Positions 12,495-22,889 of a stretch of DNA of 64,000 bases are shown here, piece after piece (the first letter of the stretch is position 1; each line of letters opens with the position of its first letter). A model generated the notes under the pieces. That model did no database searches and was not told the origin of the DNA. It saw only the letters and a program-made list of their open reading frames with translations. This DNA is from Aedes albopictus (lineage: Eukaryota; Arthropoda; Insecta; Diptera; Culicidae): assembly GCF_035046485.1 (NCBI RefSeq), contig NC_085138.1, forward strand, positions 426,051,265 to 426,115,264. Reading direction: 5' to 3'. Position numbers and translations under genes: made by a program.

Positions 12495-12699
12495 GGCTTG
12501 ATCCTTCGAGCCTTTTTCCGAAAAATCTTTTTTTGAGTTATTTGTGTACGAGAAAGGCAAAACACTGCTTTCGAGCTTTTTTGCTTTAGTTATCTAACTA
12601 AACCAACAGATTCCAAGATCTTTTTTGGTAGCAAATTTAATAATCTTTCAAATGCGATAAGTTTGACCATTTTCAAGTTATAGCCAGTTTGAGACATGC

Positions 12700-13815
12700 A
12701 AAGCCAAAAACATTAAAATTCAATTACTACGTAACGGTTGAGATTTGACCATATGCGTAAAACATTTTTTTCACCGGTCTGAACCTGTTTGCTTGCTAAC
12801 GTTTATAAGGTTATCAAAAAATCCCAGCTTTGCTGTGTCGTATACATAGGTTCAGTTCAATTTTATATTTAGCCGCTTTCGGAGGGATACCCGGAACTGG
12901 TTACGGCACTACCGGCTGCCCCTAATGTGGTCCTAACATTTTTCTTTGATATCCAATCATCAGGTTATCAGAAAAGCCGTCATTTGTTGTATCGCGTGCA
13001 TGGGTTCGGTACTCTTTTATATTTGGCCACATCCGTCGGGACCCCCGGAACCGGTTCTGGAACAATACTGGTTCAGATATGGTCTGGTACTGTTTTCCTG
13101 CTAACCGATTATCAGGTTATCGAAAATGCCGTGATTTGATGTGTCGCATGCATGGGTTTGGTACTCTTTAATATTTGGCCATTTCCGGTGGGACATCCGG
13201 AATCAGTTCCGGAACACTACGGGTTCAAATGTGGTCTGATACTGTTTTCCTGCTTACCGTTCATCAGGTCATCGAAAAAGCCACTGTTTGATGTGTCGCA
13301 TGCATGAGTTATGTTCAATTTGATATTTGGCCACTTCCTGCGGGACACTCAGAACCGGTTCAGATATGGTCTGAGATTATTTTCCTGCTTACCGTTCATC
13401 AGATAATCGTAAATGCTGTGATTTGATGGGTCGCATGCATGGGTTTGGTGCATTTTCATGTCTGGCCCCTTCCAGGGGTACCGATCCGGAACACCTAAAT
13501 GGCTATAGCTCCGAAACGGCTGGACCGATCCGAACCATTTTCAATAGGAAACAATGGGACCAGATTCCGCGTCGAATGAGCCGTCGATCGTTCAAATCGG
13601 TTGATATTTACTATCTAAAAGTGAGGTGACTTTTTTTGTACACATACACACACACATACATACACACACACACACACATACACACACAGACATCATCTCA
13701 ACTCGTTGAGCTGAGTCGATTGGTATATAAAACTTGCCCCTCCGGGGGCTCTATCAAATTTTATTTTTGGAGTGAACATATAGCCTTTCGGTACACCTTG
13801 GTGTACGAGAAAGGC
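12700..13815 (+). repeat. Tandem repeat, about 152-bp unit, with conserved 3' end
   Basis: Units begin near 12815, 12970, 13121, 13273 and 13408 (spacings 155, 151, 152, 135). Each has 'gatgtgtcgcatgcatggg', 'atatttggccac', 'ccggaaccggttc' and 'ttttcctgcttaccgtt'. The array runs into 'ctaaaagtgaggtgac', a CA-rich tract and an end 'ggtgtacgagaaaggcaaaa' that recurs near 12548-12568. Probably internal repeats of an unclassified mobile element. Confidence 0.75.
13637..13690. repeat. CA/ACAT microsatellite
   Basis: Run of 'acacatacacacac' within the 3' part of the 152-bp repeat element. Confidence 0.85.
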
Positions 13816-13819
13816 AAAA

Positions 13820-13871
13820 AGTAATCGTTTATAAGTATTATTTTTTTTTTTCTAACTTATAAACGATTACT
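13820..13871. repeat. Perfect 16-bp-arm hairpin
   Basis: agtaatcgtttataag and cttataaacgattact flank a T-rich loop. The same arm occurs at 9700-9715, so this could mark the right border of a larger unit. Confidence 0.6.
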
Positions 13872-13970
13872 TTATTTCATGAAAACATCAACTGAGCTCA
13901 AGATTTTTTGTCTGCGTTGAATGTATGATAACATTTCTAATTATCATGTCCTCCCTTTTTTCTCTTTCAG

Positions 13971-14048
13971 GTCTGAAAATCGAATATGGAATGGAGATCG
14001 CGTACCTGGATCCTACTGCAACAAAAATTTCTACGACTGTGACAAACG
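13971..14048 (+). CDS. Internal exon of a cysteine-containing extracellular protein gene
   Basis: An internal exon of 78 nt. The acceptor is a strong pyrimidine tract (ctcccttttttctctttcag) ending at 13970, and the donor is acg|gtaagt at 14049. In the frame with one leading base it reads without stops and has protein-like composition: SENRIWNGDRVPGSYC followed by NKNFYDCDK. Two cysteines, several aromatics and codons ending mostly in C or T fit an extracellular segment. It ends with two bases (CG), and the exon at 24826 begins with A, which would complete an arginine codon and lead straight into a CUB domain. I infer these are consecutive exons of one gene separated by a 10.8-kb intron. The family of this segment itself is not recognised. 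The antisense ORF here is a shadow. Confidence 0.7.
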
Positions 14049-14271
14049 GTAAGTTCATTCTGGTGCTCATATTTTGAACATGTGTGCAATGATATAACTA
14101 TTTAAGTTTACCTTGTTTTGTTTTGAAGTTCGTCGTTAGACGAACTAAGCGAAACAAATCGGCTTTAAAAAAATGGGCAAACTTAACATGTTTAGATTTT
14201 CTAAAACTTGTTCTCAATCAAGAGAATTGATCAAAAAATTAAAAATTATGTTTGCTCATTATCTTTATGGT

Positions 14272-14485
14272 CTCCTCTTCTTCTTGGCGTAACGTCCTCA
14301 CTGGGACAAAGCCTGCTTCTCAGCTTAATGTTCTATGAGCACTTCCACAGTTATTAACTGAGAGCTTCCTCTGCCAATGACCATTTTGCATGTGTATATC
14401 GTGTGGCAGGCACGAAGATACTCTATGCCCAAGGAAGTCAAGAAAATTTCCTTTACGAAAAGATCCTGGACCGACCGGGAATCGA
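14272..14485 (-). mobile_element. Feilai-like SINE (family A), 5'-truncated, antisense
   Basis: On the minus strand it starts inside box B (gattcccggtcggtcc), continues through caaaatggtcattggcagag and ends acgttacgccaagaagaag. It is flanked by the 11-bp duplication ATCTTTATGGT (14261-14271 and 14486-14496). The GAA-type tail is at the left edge. Confidence 0.85.
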
Positions 14486-14499
14486 ATCTTTATGGTAGA

Positions 14500-15560
14500 T
14501 CTTTTTTTTTTCGCTGAGCCAAGCATGGATATAAAAACTGGTTGAGGTGAATTTCATTAACTTGAAAGTTCTACAAACATATTTTTACTGCTTATAAATA
14601 AATTCATGGAACTTCTATCAAAAATCTTGTTCTGAAACTCAGTTTTCTGACCTACCTCCAAAAACACATTGCGTAAACACTCTGTGAATGTTTCAACCCT
14701 CGACATCCGACCCCAACTTAACACAACTTTCCTGTCCAAAGCATTAAATAATCAGAACGTTACGCACCGAACGATGCGATGGTTGGGTGACCCGTGTTGG
14801 ATAAATAATTACTTCATTTCCCAGCACCCAGCTGTGTGCCCCAATCTCAGCCAGCATCAGCAACAGCAGCAGGACCAACTTGGGGTCACCACCCCCGCAT
14901 GTGAACCGAACAATTTATCGTTTTAAATGCCAAATCAGCAGTGGTGAACCACTAGAGAGGCGGTACCTACTGTATTGTTGATAGTGCCATTGCTGCTGCT
15001 GATGCTACGGTTCGTTCAACCATCGCATCCCATCCATTCACCATCAATGCAATGTGTAGGGCGATAGTCGGCTCGCTCGGCGGCGGCGGCGTTGTCATCC
15101 ATCAGAAAACCCAAGCGGGGGACCCGAAAGTCCCATCCCCTCATCCGATGACTAAAATTGCAACAATATGATAGTGCACACACGGAGCAGAGTTGATGAG
15201 TGTCGAACTAGATTTGTCAGCAACCGCCGTCACCACCGCACACCGCACCCGAACCGAGCTGCTGTAGTTGGCAGTTGCGTGTGCCGAGGGCACAAAAAGC
15301 TTACCGACCGACGACCCATTGCATTGCATTGTGTGGTGTTGTTGCAATGGACAATCACGTACAGTGGGTGTTGGAACACTGGCGTACCGTGCCTACCTCG
15401 CCTGGATAGATTGGTTTGGGACTCAGGCGTTCATCGTTCGTGGAGCGTGTGTGTCCAGATTGTCTCCCAATAAATTAACCAAATTCGTTTCCTACTCGAA
15501 GGATTTTCCGTAAACGGATTGGCACTGTGCAGGAATTTAAGGATATGTTGGAAAGTAGCA
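14500..15560. other. Repeat-poor intron segment
   Basis: Mixed-composition, CAG/CTG-rich unique-looking sequence. ORFs on both strands (for example 15168-15473 and 15141-15347) lack recognisable domains and paired splice sites. It may hold conserved noncoding elements, but nothing specific is visible. Confidence 0.4.
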
Positions 15561-15689
15561 TCCAACCATCACCTCTGTTTTGTGTGAACCAATTCTAGCT
15601 TCCAGGAGCTCATCCACTCCTCCAAAACTGCGATTGAGTAGGCTTCAGTCAATTCTACTTCATCGATCGATTCACCGTAAACCTCCAAC

Positions 15690-17230
15690 TAAATATCTTG
15701 ACGATGGCCACGGCAACCGGGGACTTTAACATGAACACCTCATCGTACATGACATTTCATAACACCGGACCCAGGATAGATTGAGCACTTCTTCCTGTGT
15801 CGTAAACTAGTATTCGATTCTGGAAAAAACTTTCGAGAATCTTGTACAAGTACTCGGGTTTGAGGATACCACGATATGCAGGTGCACATCGGAAATAGTC
15901 GCTCAACTAGTACAATTGAATGCTTTCCTTATATCCAGCAGAGTCACTCGGCACAGTAGCGGATCCCCCTCTTTTAACACTGGAACGCTGTCTCTGCAGC
16001 CTTTGTGACCGACAGGATGACGTTCGACATCCGCTTCCGGAAGCCGAACAGGTTGCTCAAGAGACCATTTACATCCACAATGTACCTCAACGTTCTATTG
16101 AGGATGATCTTTTCGAGTATCTTTCCCGCCTTGTCGATCAAGCATATTGGTCTAAATGTCTACGGGTCTCTGGGTGGTTTCCCCGCCTTTGGTAATAGAA
16201 CAAGGCTCTGCCGCTTCCAAAACTCTGAAAAAACTCCCTTGTCCAGGAATTTGAACATAGCAAATTTGAACATCCCAGAAGCTTCTGCAAAACCTACTTT
16301 GACGCCAAATTCAGAACGCCATTTACTAAACGTCAGTCCCGGTCCCAACTGTATTACAAGAGCAGGTCAAAGATTAGGGACATGACACGTAAAAAGTCTC
16401 TCAATGATCCCCTCCAACATCTCTGGAGACTGCTCTGTAGGAGTTATTAGACCTCTCGTCTTGGCCATCACGATCCTGTAGGCATTACCCCAGCACTCTG
16501 ACAGAGACCCTCGATGCAGGCCTTTTAGCTTAGGCTTATCTCGATCATCAGCGCAGCTTTTGCAGCGGCGATCACCACCCGCCGTTCGTTTCACTCCTCT
16601 TCAGATCGTGCTCGCTGCATTCGCTGCCTAGCCCATAGACAGGCACGGCGCTGGTTCGTAATCGCTTGAGTCCACCAGTAAGCCGGTGGTCTCCCATTTC
16701 ATGGGTGGATTCGCTACCAGCTCGTCATTGTAATGCGCCTCCCTCACCGAGCTTGTCGTTCATGTATGATGTCTTCCACCTTCGAGGGCTTGGCCCAGCC
16801 ACCTTATCCTTTACACACTGCCTGCCTAGCTTCCTGCTGTTGTTGTAGTCGATACTGTAGCGAGTCGCCAGGTGATCGCATGTGAGTGTAACCGTTGCCC
16901 ACTCTTCAGTTTGAACTATTTGTTAAGCCAGGACTACAAAAAGTAACATCAATAATCGACTCCGTACCTTTCCGACTAAAGGACAGTATTGGCCAGGTTG
17001 ACATCTAGTATGGCCAGGGTCTTTTCAGTTCCATGACTTCCATGACTCCTGATTCCAGACACCTGAGGCAAACCTTCGGTAGCTCGCGTAAGGTCACCAT
17101 CTTGAGCTTCCCTACTTTAATGGACTTGTTAGCATCTGCCACAGAAAAATGAACTAAGGCTAGCAATGTCCCGAGCTCTTCCTCAAGTCACTTGTAGGCG
17201 GCGCCCTTACGATTATTGTCGTGCTTGAGC
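15690..17230 (-). pseudogene. R1-like LINE, ORF2 (endonuclease/RT) remnant, antisense
   Basis: Decayed ORF2 of a non-LTR retrotransposon read on the minus strand. The segment at 16160-16348 contains FWKRQSLVLLPKAGKPPRDP, the recognisable entry into the reverse transcriptase domain of R1/Jockey-type LINEs. The segment at 16367-16594 (ECWGNAYRIVMAKTRGLITP, then EQSPEMLEGIIERLF) matches the linker just upstream of RT in that group. Further left, 15690-15920 corresponds to antisense RT core sequence but is broken by frameshifts. No intact frame exceeds 100 codons, so this is a dead copy. It continues as ORF1 at 17770-19110 after an interruption. The clade is inferred from motifs only. The opposite-strand ORFs at 15920-16195 and 16005-16385 are shadows. 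Confidence 0.7.
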
Positions 17231-17368
17231 TCAATGATCATTTTGCCTGTACGAGTACGTCTAATACAGCGTACGTCAACCCCCATACCTACGAGCTTGG
17301 CGTCACTCTCTATCGCATTCAAGACTTCAGATTACTGCTGGGTGAGTGCGACTGGAAATTTGTTACTT

Positions 17369-17544
17369 CCGGAAAAATTGGCTTTCACAGTCTTGGACTA
17401 TTCAAAACGGTGAGTTTTGCTTTGCCCGACGTTTCGGCTCTTTTATTGGGCCTTTTTCAAGGGAATAGCTGTCAACCGAAACGTCGGGCAAAGCAAAACT
17501 CACCGTTTTGAATAGTCCAAGACTGAGAAAGCCAATTTTTCCGG
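17369..17544. mobile_element. Foldback element with hammerhead-like core motifs
   Basis: Near-perfect inverted repeat with arms of about 70 bp (ccggaaaaattggctttc...gaaagccaatttttccgg). Each arm holds gcccgacgtttcggc or its complement. The left arm, read on the minus strand, gives cttgaaaaaggccc-loop-agagccgaaacgtc, close to the CUGANGA / stem II / GAAAC-GUC layout of hammerhead ribozymes found in Penelope-like elements. Substitutions in the CUGANGA part suggest this copy is no longer catalytic. It lies inside the R1-like LINE. Confidence 0.55.
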
Positions 17545-17545
17545 A

Positions 17546-17760
17546 TGCTTCAGATTAGACGTAAAAACTTGAAGTATTTTTAGGCAAAGTACGTTTAATT
17601 GGCAAATTGAGAGATAAATTTGTGAAAAAATTACCACTTGTTTTGGTGGGATTCGAACCCACGACTCCGTTATCGCTAGTCCGGCGCTTTAACCAACTAA
17701 GCTACAGAACAAGTTACAACTCTGCAGAAAAAATACTTCAAGTTTTTACGTCTATTTCAG
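17546..17760. mobile_element. Inverted-repeat cassette around a tRNA-like sequence
   Basis: Outer arms gacgtaaaaacttgaagtat (from 17551) and atacttcaagtttttacgtc (ending near 17756) enclose the 73-nt tRNA-like sequence. It directly abuts the foldback at 17369-17544, so the two may be one composite insertion. Confidence 0.6.
17639..17711 (-). other. tRNA-like sequence, probably pseudo-tRNA
   Basis: Exactly 73 nt and cloverleaf-like. The acceptor pairs 6/7 (TGTTCTG with CAAAACA), the D stem 4/4 (GCTT/AAGC) and the T arm 5/5 (GTGGG-TTCGAAT-CCCAC). The anticodon stem (CCGGA/TAACG) pairs only 2/5; the loop CTAGCGA would read AGC. Box A and box B are intact. A related, more decayed copy lies at 41785-41858, so this is a mobile tRNA-like module rather than a housekeeping tRNA gene. 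Confidence 0.6.
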
Positions 17761-17769
17761 ACATACTAG

Positions 17770-19110
17770 CCGACTGGTATAGCCGGAAAAGGGCAATAAA
17801 ATCATTGCTTCAGATCACTTTGACACTTCCGTCTTGATGATGAGCGCGAACTCTTCCGTTCTTGCCCGCGAGATTCCAGAGGGCGTCATTACCTTGACCA
17901 ACTACAGCCTGTTGTGACTGAGGGCCTCCCGACGGTCAACCATTCTCTTCCCTCCAATCCGGGGCAAGAAGACCTTTTAAGGCCCACCCTTCCCAGCATT
18001 CCGAAATGGTTGGCTGGGGTCCGATTCACTGGCATTACTGCCCTTCACTTTCAGTGTTGACCTTGCTCCTGGCTCCCGGCCTTGCGAGCGCCGCATGGTT
18101 TCTCCTCACCCGACTGCTGCCTCCTCACGCTTCTGAAATTGCTTGTCGTGATTGATCGTGTCTGTCGTACCCTTCGGGATACCCAAAAATGGGAAGGACT
18201 CAGTCTTGGTAGGCTTCGGCACTGTCAGTTGGAAGGCACTGCTGCCAGGGTTGCAAAAAAATGAAAGCATGCAACGAACGTGAGTTTTTGTTTTTGTCTT
18301 TCCACCACACCGCTTCTGACGTTGAAGCCGCTTTCCTCCACGGAGGTGCGTGAGAAGAGAATAAAAATTCTCTCGTCTCTCACATCGTGGCGACGGCGAG
18401 ATTCAATAACAACATTTTCCCTGTCATTGGCACTCAAACGAGAAAATTCACCACGCTTGCTTATGGGCCAGTCGCATTCATGCGGCCGTTGTTGACATGA
18501 AGCATCCATCAGCGCAGAGCGTGTGTTGATGATGGTGGAGTCATTTGGTCCACAAAGTAGTTGAGTTTTTCTGTGTTCACATTCAAGTATCTCACAGTGG
18601 AGCTGAAAATGAATGCCTAATGCATTCAGTTCAGTACAATTTCATTCAATTGAATGTGAATTTTTCAACTCTGACTGCTGCTGCCGCAGTTGCCATAAGC
18701 TTATCATGGTCCTGGTTGCCCCCAACTTCGACTTAGCCTCAGCAAGCTTTTTTGAGGGCCTTGCTGATGGTCGACTTCGAGGACGCAAAGTCAATGGTGG
18801 AGTCTTGCTGCTGAGTCCTTTATGGTAGAAAGCCCATCCCTTTTCGTGTTGATGACCCTCGTCAACCACAGTCTTTCCATGACCACTCTCGAAATGCTAG
18901 CCGGGGAGGAAATGAGGTTTCCTATGTTGATACTTCGAGCACAGCTACCTCTATTTGTCATCGCTCTCCTTAACATTTTGGGGCTGGAATGTTTTGCCAT
19001 TGCTACCACAACCTCGCTGGTCTCAAAGAAGCTCAGTTTCATTTCCGTGGGTCAAAGGGTTATTCAAAGACCTAACTATTCCACTCCTCGCGAAGGAGTT
19101 AACTTAACCT
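17770..19110 (-). pseudogene. R1-like LINE, ORF1 remnant, antisense
   Basis: Continuation of the antisense LINE. The minus frame around 18690-18780 reads PSKKLAEAKSKLGATRTMI, with a basic and proline-rich lead-in, typical of the low-complexity N-terminal part of LINE ORF1 proteins. Segments at 17830-18240 show the same codon texture with stops and shifts. A 428-bp hAT-type element at 18246-18673 interrupts it, and the flanking 8-bp duplication lies within the LINE sequence. No zinc-knuckle array could be read confidently. Assignment to ORF1 rests on position relative to the RT remnant and on composition. Confidence 0.5.
18246..18673. mobile_element. Non-autonomous hAT-type element
   Basis: Ends CAGGGTTGCAAAAAAAT and its partner (on the other strand CAGAGTTGAAAAATTC) are imperfect TIRs. 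The flanks carry the perfect 8-bp duplication ACTGCTGC (18238-18245 and 18674-18681). Length is 428 bp. An internal hairpin (gtgagaagagaat/attctctcgtctctcac) is present; no transposase. Confidence 0.8.
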
Positions 19111-19189
19111 TGTTACCAACTGCTTTTTGATTCACGTCATTAACCTTCCGTAACTCACGCGGTTGACTACCTGAGTCTGCACCACGCTA

Positions 19190-19440
19190 ATGAATATAAA
19201 AAGCGAGATTTTTTCAGCGTGTTACAAAATACAACAGCGCGATTGCTCGAGGGTTAATAGTAGTTTACGCAACAAGGTGCAGAATGAAGATTTTTACAGC
19301 ACGAGTCGTACATTTATCCAACGAGGCTTGCCGAGTTGGATAATTACGACGAGTGCTGTAAAAATCGAGTTCTGCACCGAGTTGCGTACAAAGTTTTTTG
19401 CACCTTCATAAATTACCACTTGAGGATAGTTTTTAACTAA
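19190..19440. repeat. Foldback repeat centred at about 19325
   Basis: acgcaacaaggtgcagaat / gagttctgcaccgagttgcgt and tttacagcacgagtcgta / tacgacgagtgctgtaaa form nested arms around gttggataattacg. The left flank (aaaaagcgagattttttcagcgtgtt) recurs at about 44491-44517. Confidence 0.65.
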
Positions 19441-19576
19441 ACTTTTTCATCAGACTGCACACTGATGTTCATAGCCATGATTAAGGAAGTCTGATCATAG
19501 CACGTTATACTGTGCAGTTGTCACAATTTTTCAAACCTGCGTCCAGAAAGCATCAATAAGTTGATCAAAACTGAAA

Positions 19577-19640
19577 ACAGTGCTGTAATGGTTCATTACG
19601 CAACACAAATCAGTGCTGTAATGAACCATTACAGCACTGT
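19577..19640. repeat. Short perfect hairpin
   Basis: acagtgctgtaatggttcat and atgaaccattacagcactgt are perfect inverted copies around a loop of about 24 nt. Confidence 0.75.
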
Positions 19641-19889
19641 TGATTTGGTGTGGGAAAGTAGGCCTTTTCCTGTCAGATTTGCGTGAGGTAAAATGGCCTA
19701 TTACGATGAGAAGTTGCAAAAAAATCATTTTGGATCTCAGAAGCAGCACGTGAAAAAAAAATCCACCACGTGACAGCCCTGCATTAACGCGGTAAGGGAC
19801 AAACAATGTTTGTTATCCTGTTTTGTGGACACTTACCAGCGAAACAAGGGACCCGTAATGCTATTCTAAGCCGGCAACTACATAGGCTC

Positions 19890-19990
19890 AGTTAACGCTT
19901 TTGAACACATTCTTTAAGTCCAGCGTGACTGCCGCGAAATAGCGGATTCCCGTTCGATTATTTTGAAACGCTTGCTTAGCCGTGTTGGTA
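19890..19990 (-). pseudogene. LINE reverse transcriptase fragment, antisense
   Basis: The minus-strand translation gives RYFAAVTLDLKN, matching the RT motif V-T-L-D-V-K-N-A-F of R1/Jockey-type LINEs. Only about 35 codons survive. It abuts a fragment of repeat X (19850-19885). Confidence 0.5.
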
Positions 19991-20029
19991 ACAGTCCTAT
20001 GGGGATATTTTATAACTCGGATTTTTTCT

Positions 20030-20244
20030 GGAAATTCCTCTAGGAATTCCTCCGGAAATTCTTCTAGGAATTCCTCCGGAAATTGTTCTAGGAATTCCTC
20101 CGGAAATACCCCTAGAAATTCCTCTAGAAATTTCTCATGATATTCCTCTAGGAATTCCTCGGGAAATTTCTCTAGGAATTCCTTGGGAAATTTCTATACG
20201 AATTGCTCCAAAAATACCTCTAGGAAGTCTTCCGGAAATTCCTC
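20030..20244. repeat. Regular 12-bp tandem repeat array
   Basis: The clearest example of the repeat type in this window. Consecutive 12-mers alternate between aggaattcctcc and ggaaattcttct variants for more than 15 units without loss of phase. Each unit is centred on a palindrome (GGAATTCC or GAAATTTC). The foldback at 20245-20516 interrupts it, and it continues in phase at 20517. Confidence 0.9.
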
Positions 20245-20516
20245 CCCAAGTAACCACGGTGCTGAAACCTTATTGCATGCAGATATACGGTGTATTTAGA
20301 GCAATCATTACTTTACATGCAAACTTAAGGTTGATTTGAAGTGGGAATGAGCAATTATAGAATCAAATTAAGATAATACTGGTATAATCGTAGTTCAGTC
20401 GCATAATTGCCCATTTCCGCTTTAAATCAACTTTAAGTTTGCATGTCAAGTAATGATTGCTCTAAATACACCGTATATCTGCATGTACTAAGGTTTCAGC
20501 ACCGTGGTTATTTGGG
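20245..20516. mobile_element. Foldback element, CCCAAGTAAC ends
   Basis: 272 bp and almost wholly palindromic: cccaagtaaccacggtgctg pairs with the right end, and the arms extend about 110 bp around a unique centre. Removing the element plus one TC restores a perfect 12-bp unit (ggaaattcctct then aggaattcctcc), so the target duplication is the 2-bp TC. Confidence 0.85.
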
Positions 20517-21690
20517 TCTAGGAATTCCTCCGGATATTCCTCCACGGATTCCTCTGGAAATTCCTCCAGGAATTCCACCGGATGTTCTTCCAGGTGTTTC
20601 TTCCGAAAACTATCGGAGGAACATCCTGGAAGAATTCCTGGAGAACTCCCGGAGGAACTCAAATAGGTAATCCTTGAAGAACTTCTACAGGAGCTTTGGT
20701 GAAAATGTTGGAGTAATTTCCGGAAGCTTTATTGAATGAACTCCCGGAATTTTCGTAGGAACTCCAGGAGGAACATTTGGAGGAATTTCAGGAGGAACTC
20801 TTTCAGGAACTTTTGGAGAACTTCCTGGGAAAATTCCTGGAGGAACTCCCTGAGGAATTCTCAGTGGCACTCCCAGAGGAGCTCCTGGAGGATCTTACTG
20901 GGAGAATTCCTAAAGAAATTTCTTAAGGAATTCACGGAGGATTTTTTGGAGGAACTCCTGGCGACATTTTTTGAGGAACTTCCTGGGAGAATTCCTGGAA
21001 GAATTATTGGAGAATTTCTCGAAGAAAGTCTCGAAGGAATTCTTGTGAAAACTCCTGCAGGAACTTTTGAAGGAACTCGCGGTGGAACTTCAGGGGGAAC
21101 TTCCTGGGACTATTCCTGGAGAAATTCTTGGAGCAACTCCCAGCGGAATTCTCGGAGGAATTCACGGAGCAATGCCTGGAGAAATTCCCGGAGGAATCCA
21201 CAGAGAAGCTCCTGAAGGAATTTTTGGCGGAATTTTTGGAAATATAATTTAGGTGATACCTGTTTGAATTTTCGGAAGAATCTTCTGGAGGAACCTTCGG
21301 ATTTTTCAGAGGTAACTTGTGCAAGAGCGTTCGGAAGCATTTTACACGGAATCACCTGAAAAAAATTTCTGGGAAATTTTCGATTATTAATCTCTGTAGG
21401 AACTCCCACAACATCCAGAAAGCATGTCTAAAAGGAATTCTTGGAGAAATTTCCGCAAGCAAATCCCCGTAAGAAACTCCCGGAGGAATCTCTAGTAGAA
21501 ATTTCTGTAACACTTTTCAGAGGAAACTCCTAGAGGAAATCTCGGAATGAGTTTTTGGTAAACTGGAATCTCCTGAATGAATTTCGGATGGAGTTCTTTG
21601 AAGAGGTTGTGGAATTCCTTGAGGAATCTCCGGAAAACATTCCTGAATGCTTTCTTATAATGAATTCCCAACAGTGACAACATAAATATA
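20517..21690. repeat. 12-bp dyad repeat array, long form
   Basis: Units of mostly 12 bp keep both strands open. The + frame at 20736-21215 reads in four-residue periods (RNSR, RNIW, RNFR, RNSF); the minus frame at 20685-20870 reads proline-rich four-residue periods. The long ORFs follow from a period divisible by three with few stop-forming words. I do not interpret them as genes. Confidence 0.8.
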
Positions 21691-22320
21691 CGGATAGCAA
21701 TCGATGGTTCCGCTCGCGGTTAAGAACGATGCGACCTTTCTGGATAATCGGCCGTTGATTTGAAGTTCTCATATCAATTTCCTTGTCGTTTTTCTGGCGG
21801 TGTGATCCTTCAGGGCATATCCCGGTGGCCACGGGTTCACCAGAGTGGCCGTTGGTCTTTTTTAAGATAGTGGATATGAAAAATCATCAAGCTAGAGCCG
21901 GCAAATGCCTAGTTTTGGTGCCCTGACTAAGTCGGCTCTGACTGAATGTCCAGGTTCTCGCTGGGGCCGTTCCGACACCTGTGTCAGGACCAGCTCGGGT
22001 TGGTCGGTTCTACATGTCCACTATCAAACACTCATAATCAGCTGGACATTTATGCCGAATACATACACCAATATTCTATCTAGTACAGCAACCATATTTG
22101 AAAGCGTATGCCGTGTACTGAGTACCCGGCGCGATCGCTTGTGTATCTCTTTTTGGTGGATCCCAATCTTGATCTCAATAAATATTCTAGAGTAGTTTTA
22201 CGAATAAATTGCAAAAAATCTTACGCTCTCTAAGCACAAAATTCTAAAAGGGCTATTTTATAACTCGAGTCGACCGTAATTTCACGTGACTCGATAGTAG
22301 TCGAGTTATACAAAACGAGT
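21690..22320. other. Intron segment without recognised genes
   Basis: Includes a short inverted repeat (ataactcgagtcg...tagtcgagttat, about 22259-22312). Otherwise no recognisable feature. Confidence 0.4.
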
Positions 22321-22889
22321 TTGTCGATAGATGTCGAATATATAGTCTGGCTCTACCTGGTGCTCAATGATTATGAAAAGGCTTTCGACCGTCTCAATCA
22401 CGAGAATAAGTGGGTAGACCTGAGAAAATCATCGGCCTCATTGAAGCACAGTACAGGGCATTTTCGGGTGTCTCGTCTGATACCATCCGGGTCGTTGCTG
22501 GAGCGAGGCAAGGATGTATTTGTGCAAATCCGACAATCATCTAACAGAGAATTGCCCAACGGCGTCGATACTTACTTCACGCTGCTGCTCGACACGTCTT
22601 GCCGGGTCGATAGTCCACAGAAGAAAGAAGGACGAGATGATACTCTGCGTTCGTACATCAATGGAGCTCGTGTTGGAATGAACACTCACTGGCTGAATGA
22701 ACCTTAATCGACAACGAACCGAGGGGTATATATTATTCTATACTCTAACGGATAATAGGGTATCCCATAGTATTCTATCCCCGCTACTGTTCGTGAACGT
22801 AATCGATGATATCCTGGTAGGTGCGATTGATCGCGATCCAAATTGTGGGTTGCTGTGGTAATCCATTACAATGGAGCACCTAAGGACCT

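Noticed and set aside
17639..17711. Functional tRNA gene
   Set aside because: The anticodon stem pairs only 2 of 5 positions, a decayed relative exists at 41785, and it sits in an inverted-repeat cassette.
20736..21215. 159-codon ORF with repeated RNSR/RNFW-like residues, suggestive of a repeat protein
   Set aside because: It follows from the 12-bp repeat period; the opposite strand is open too. There is no start context, splice site or unique sequence.
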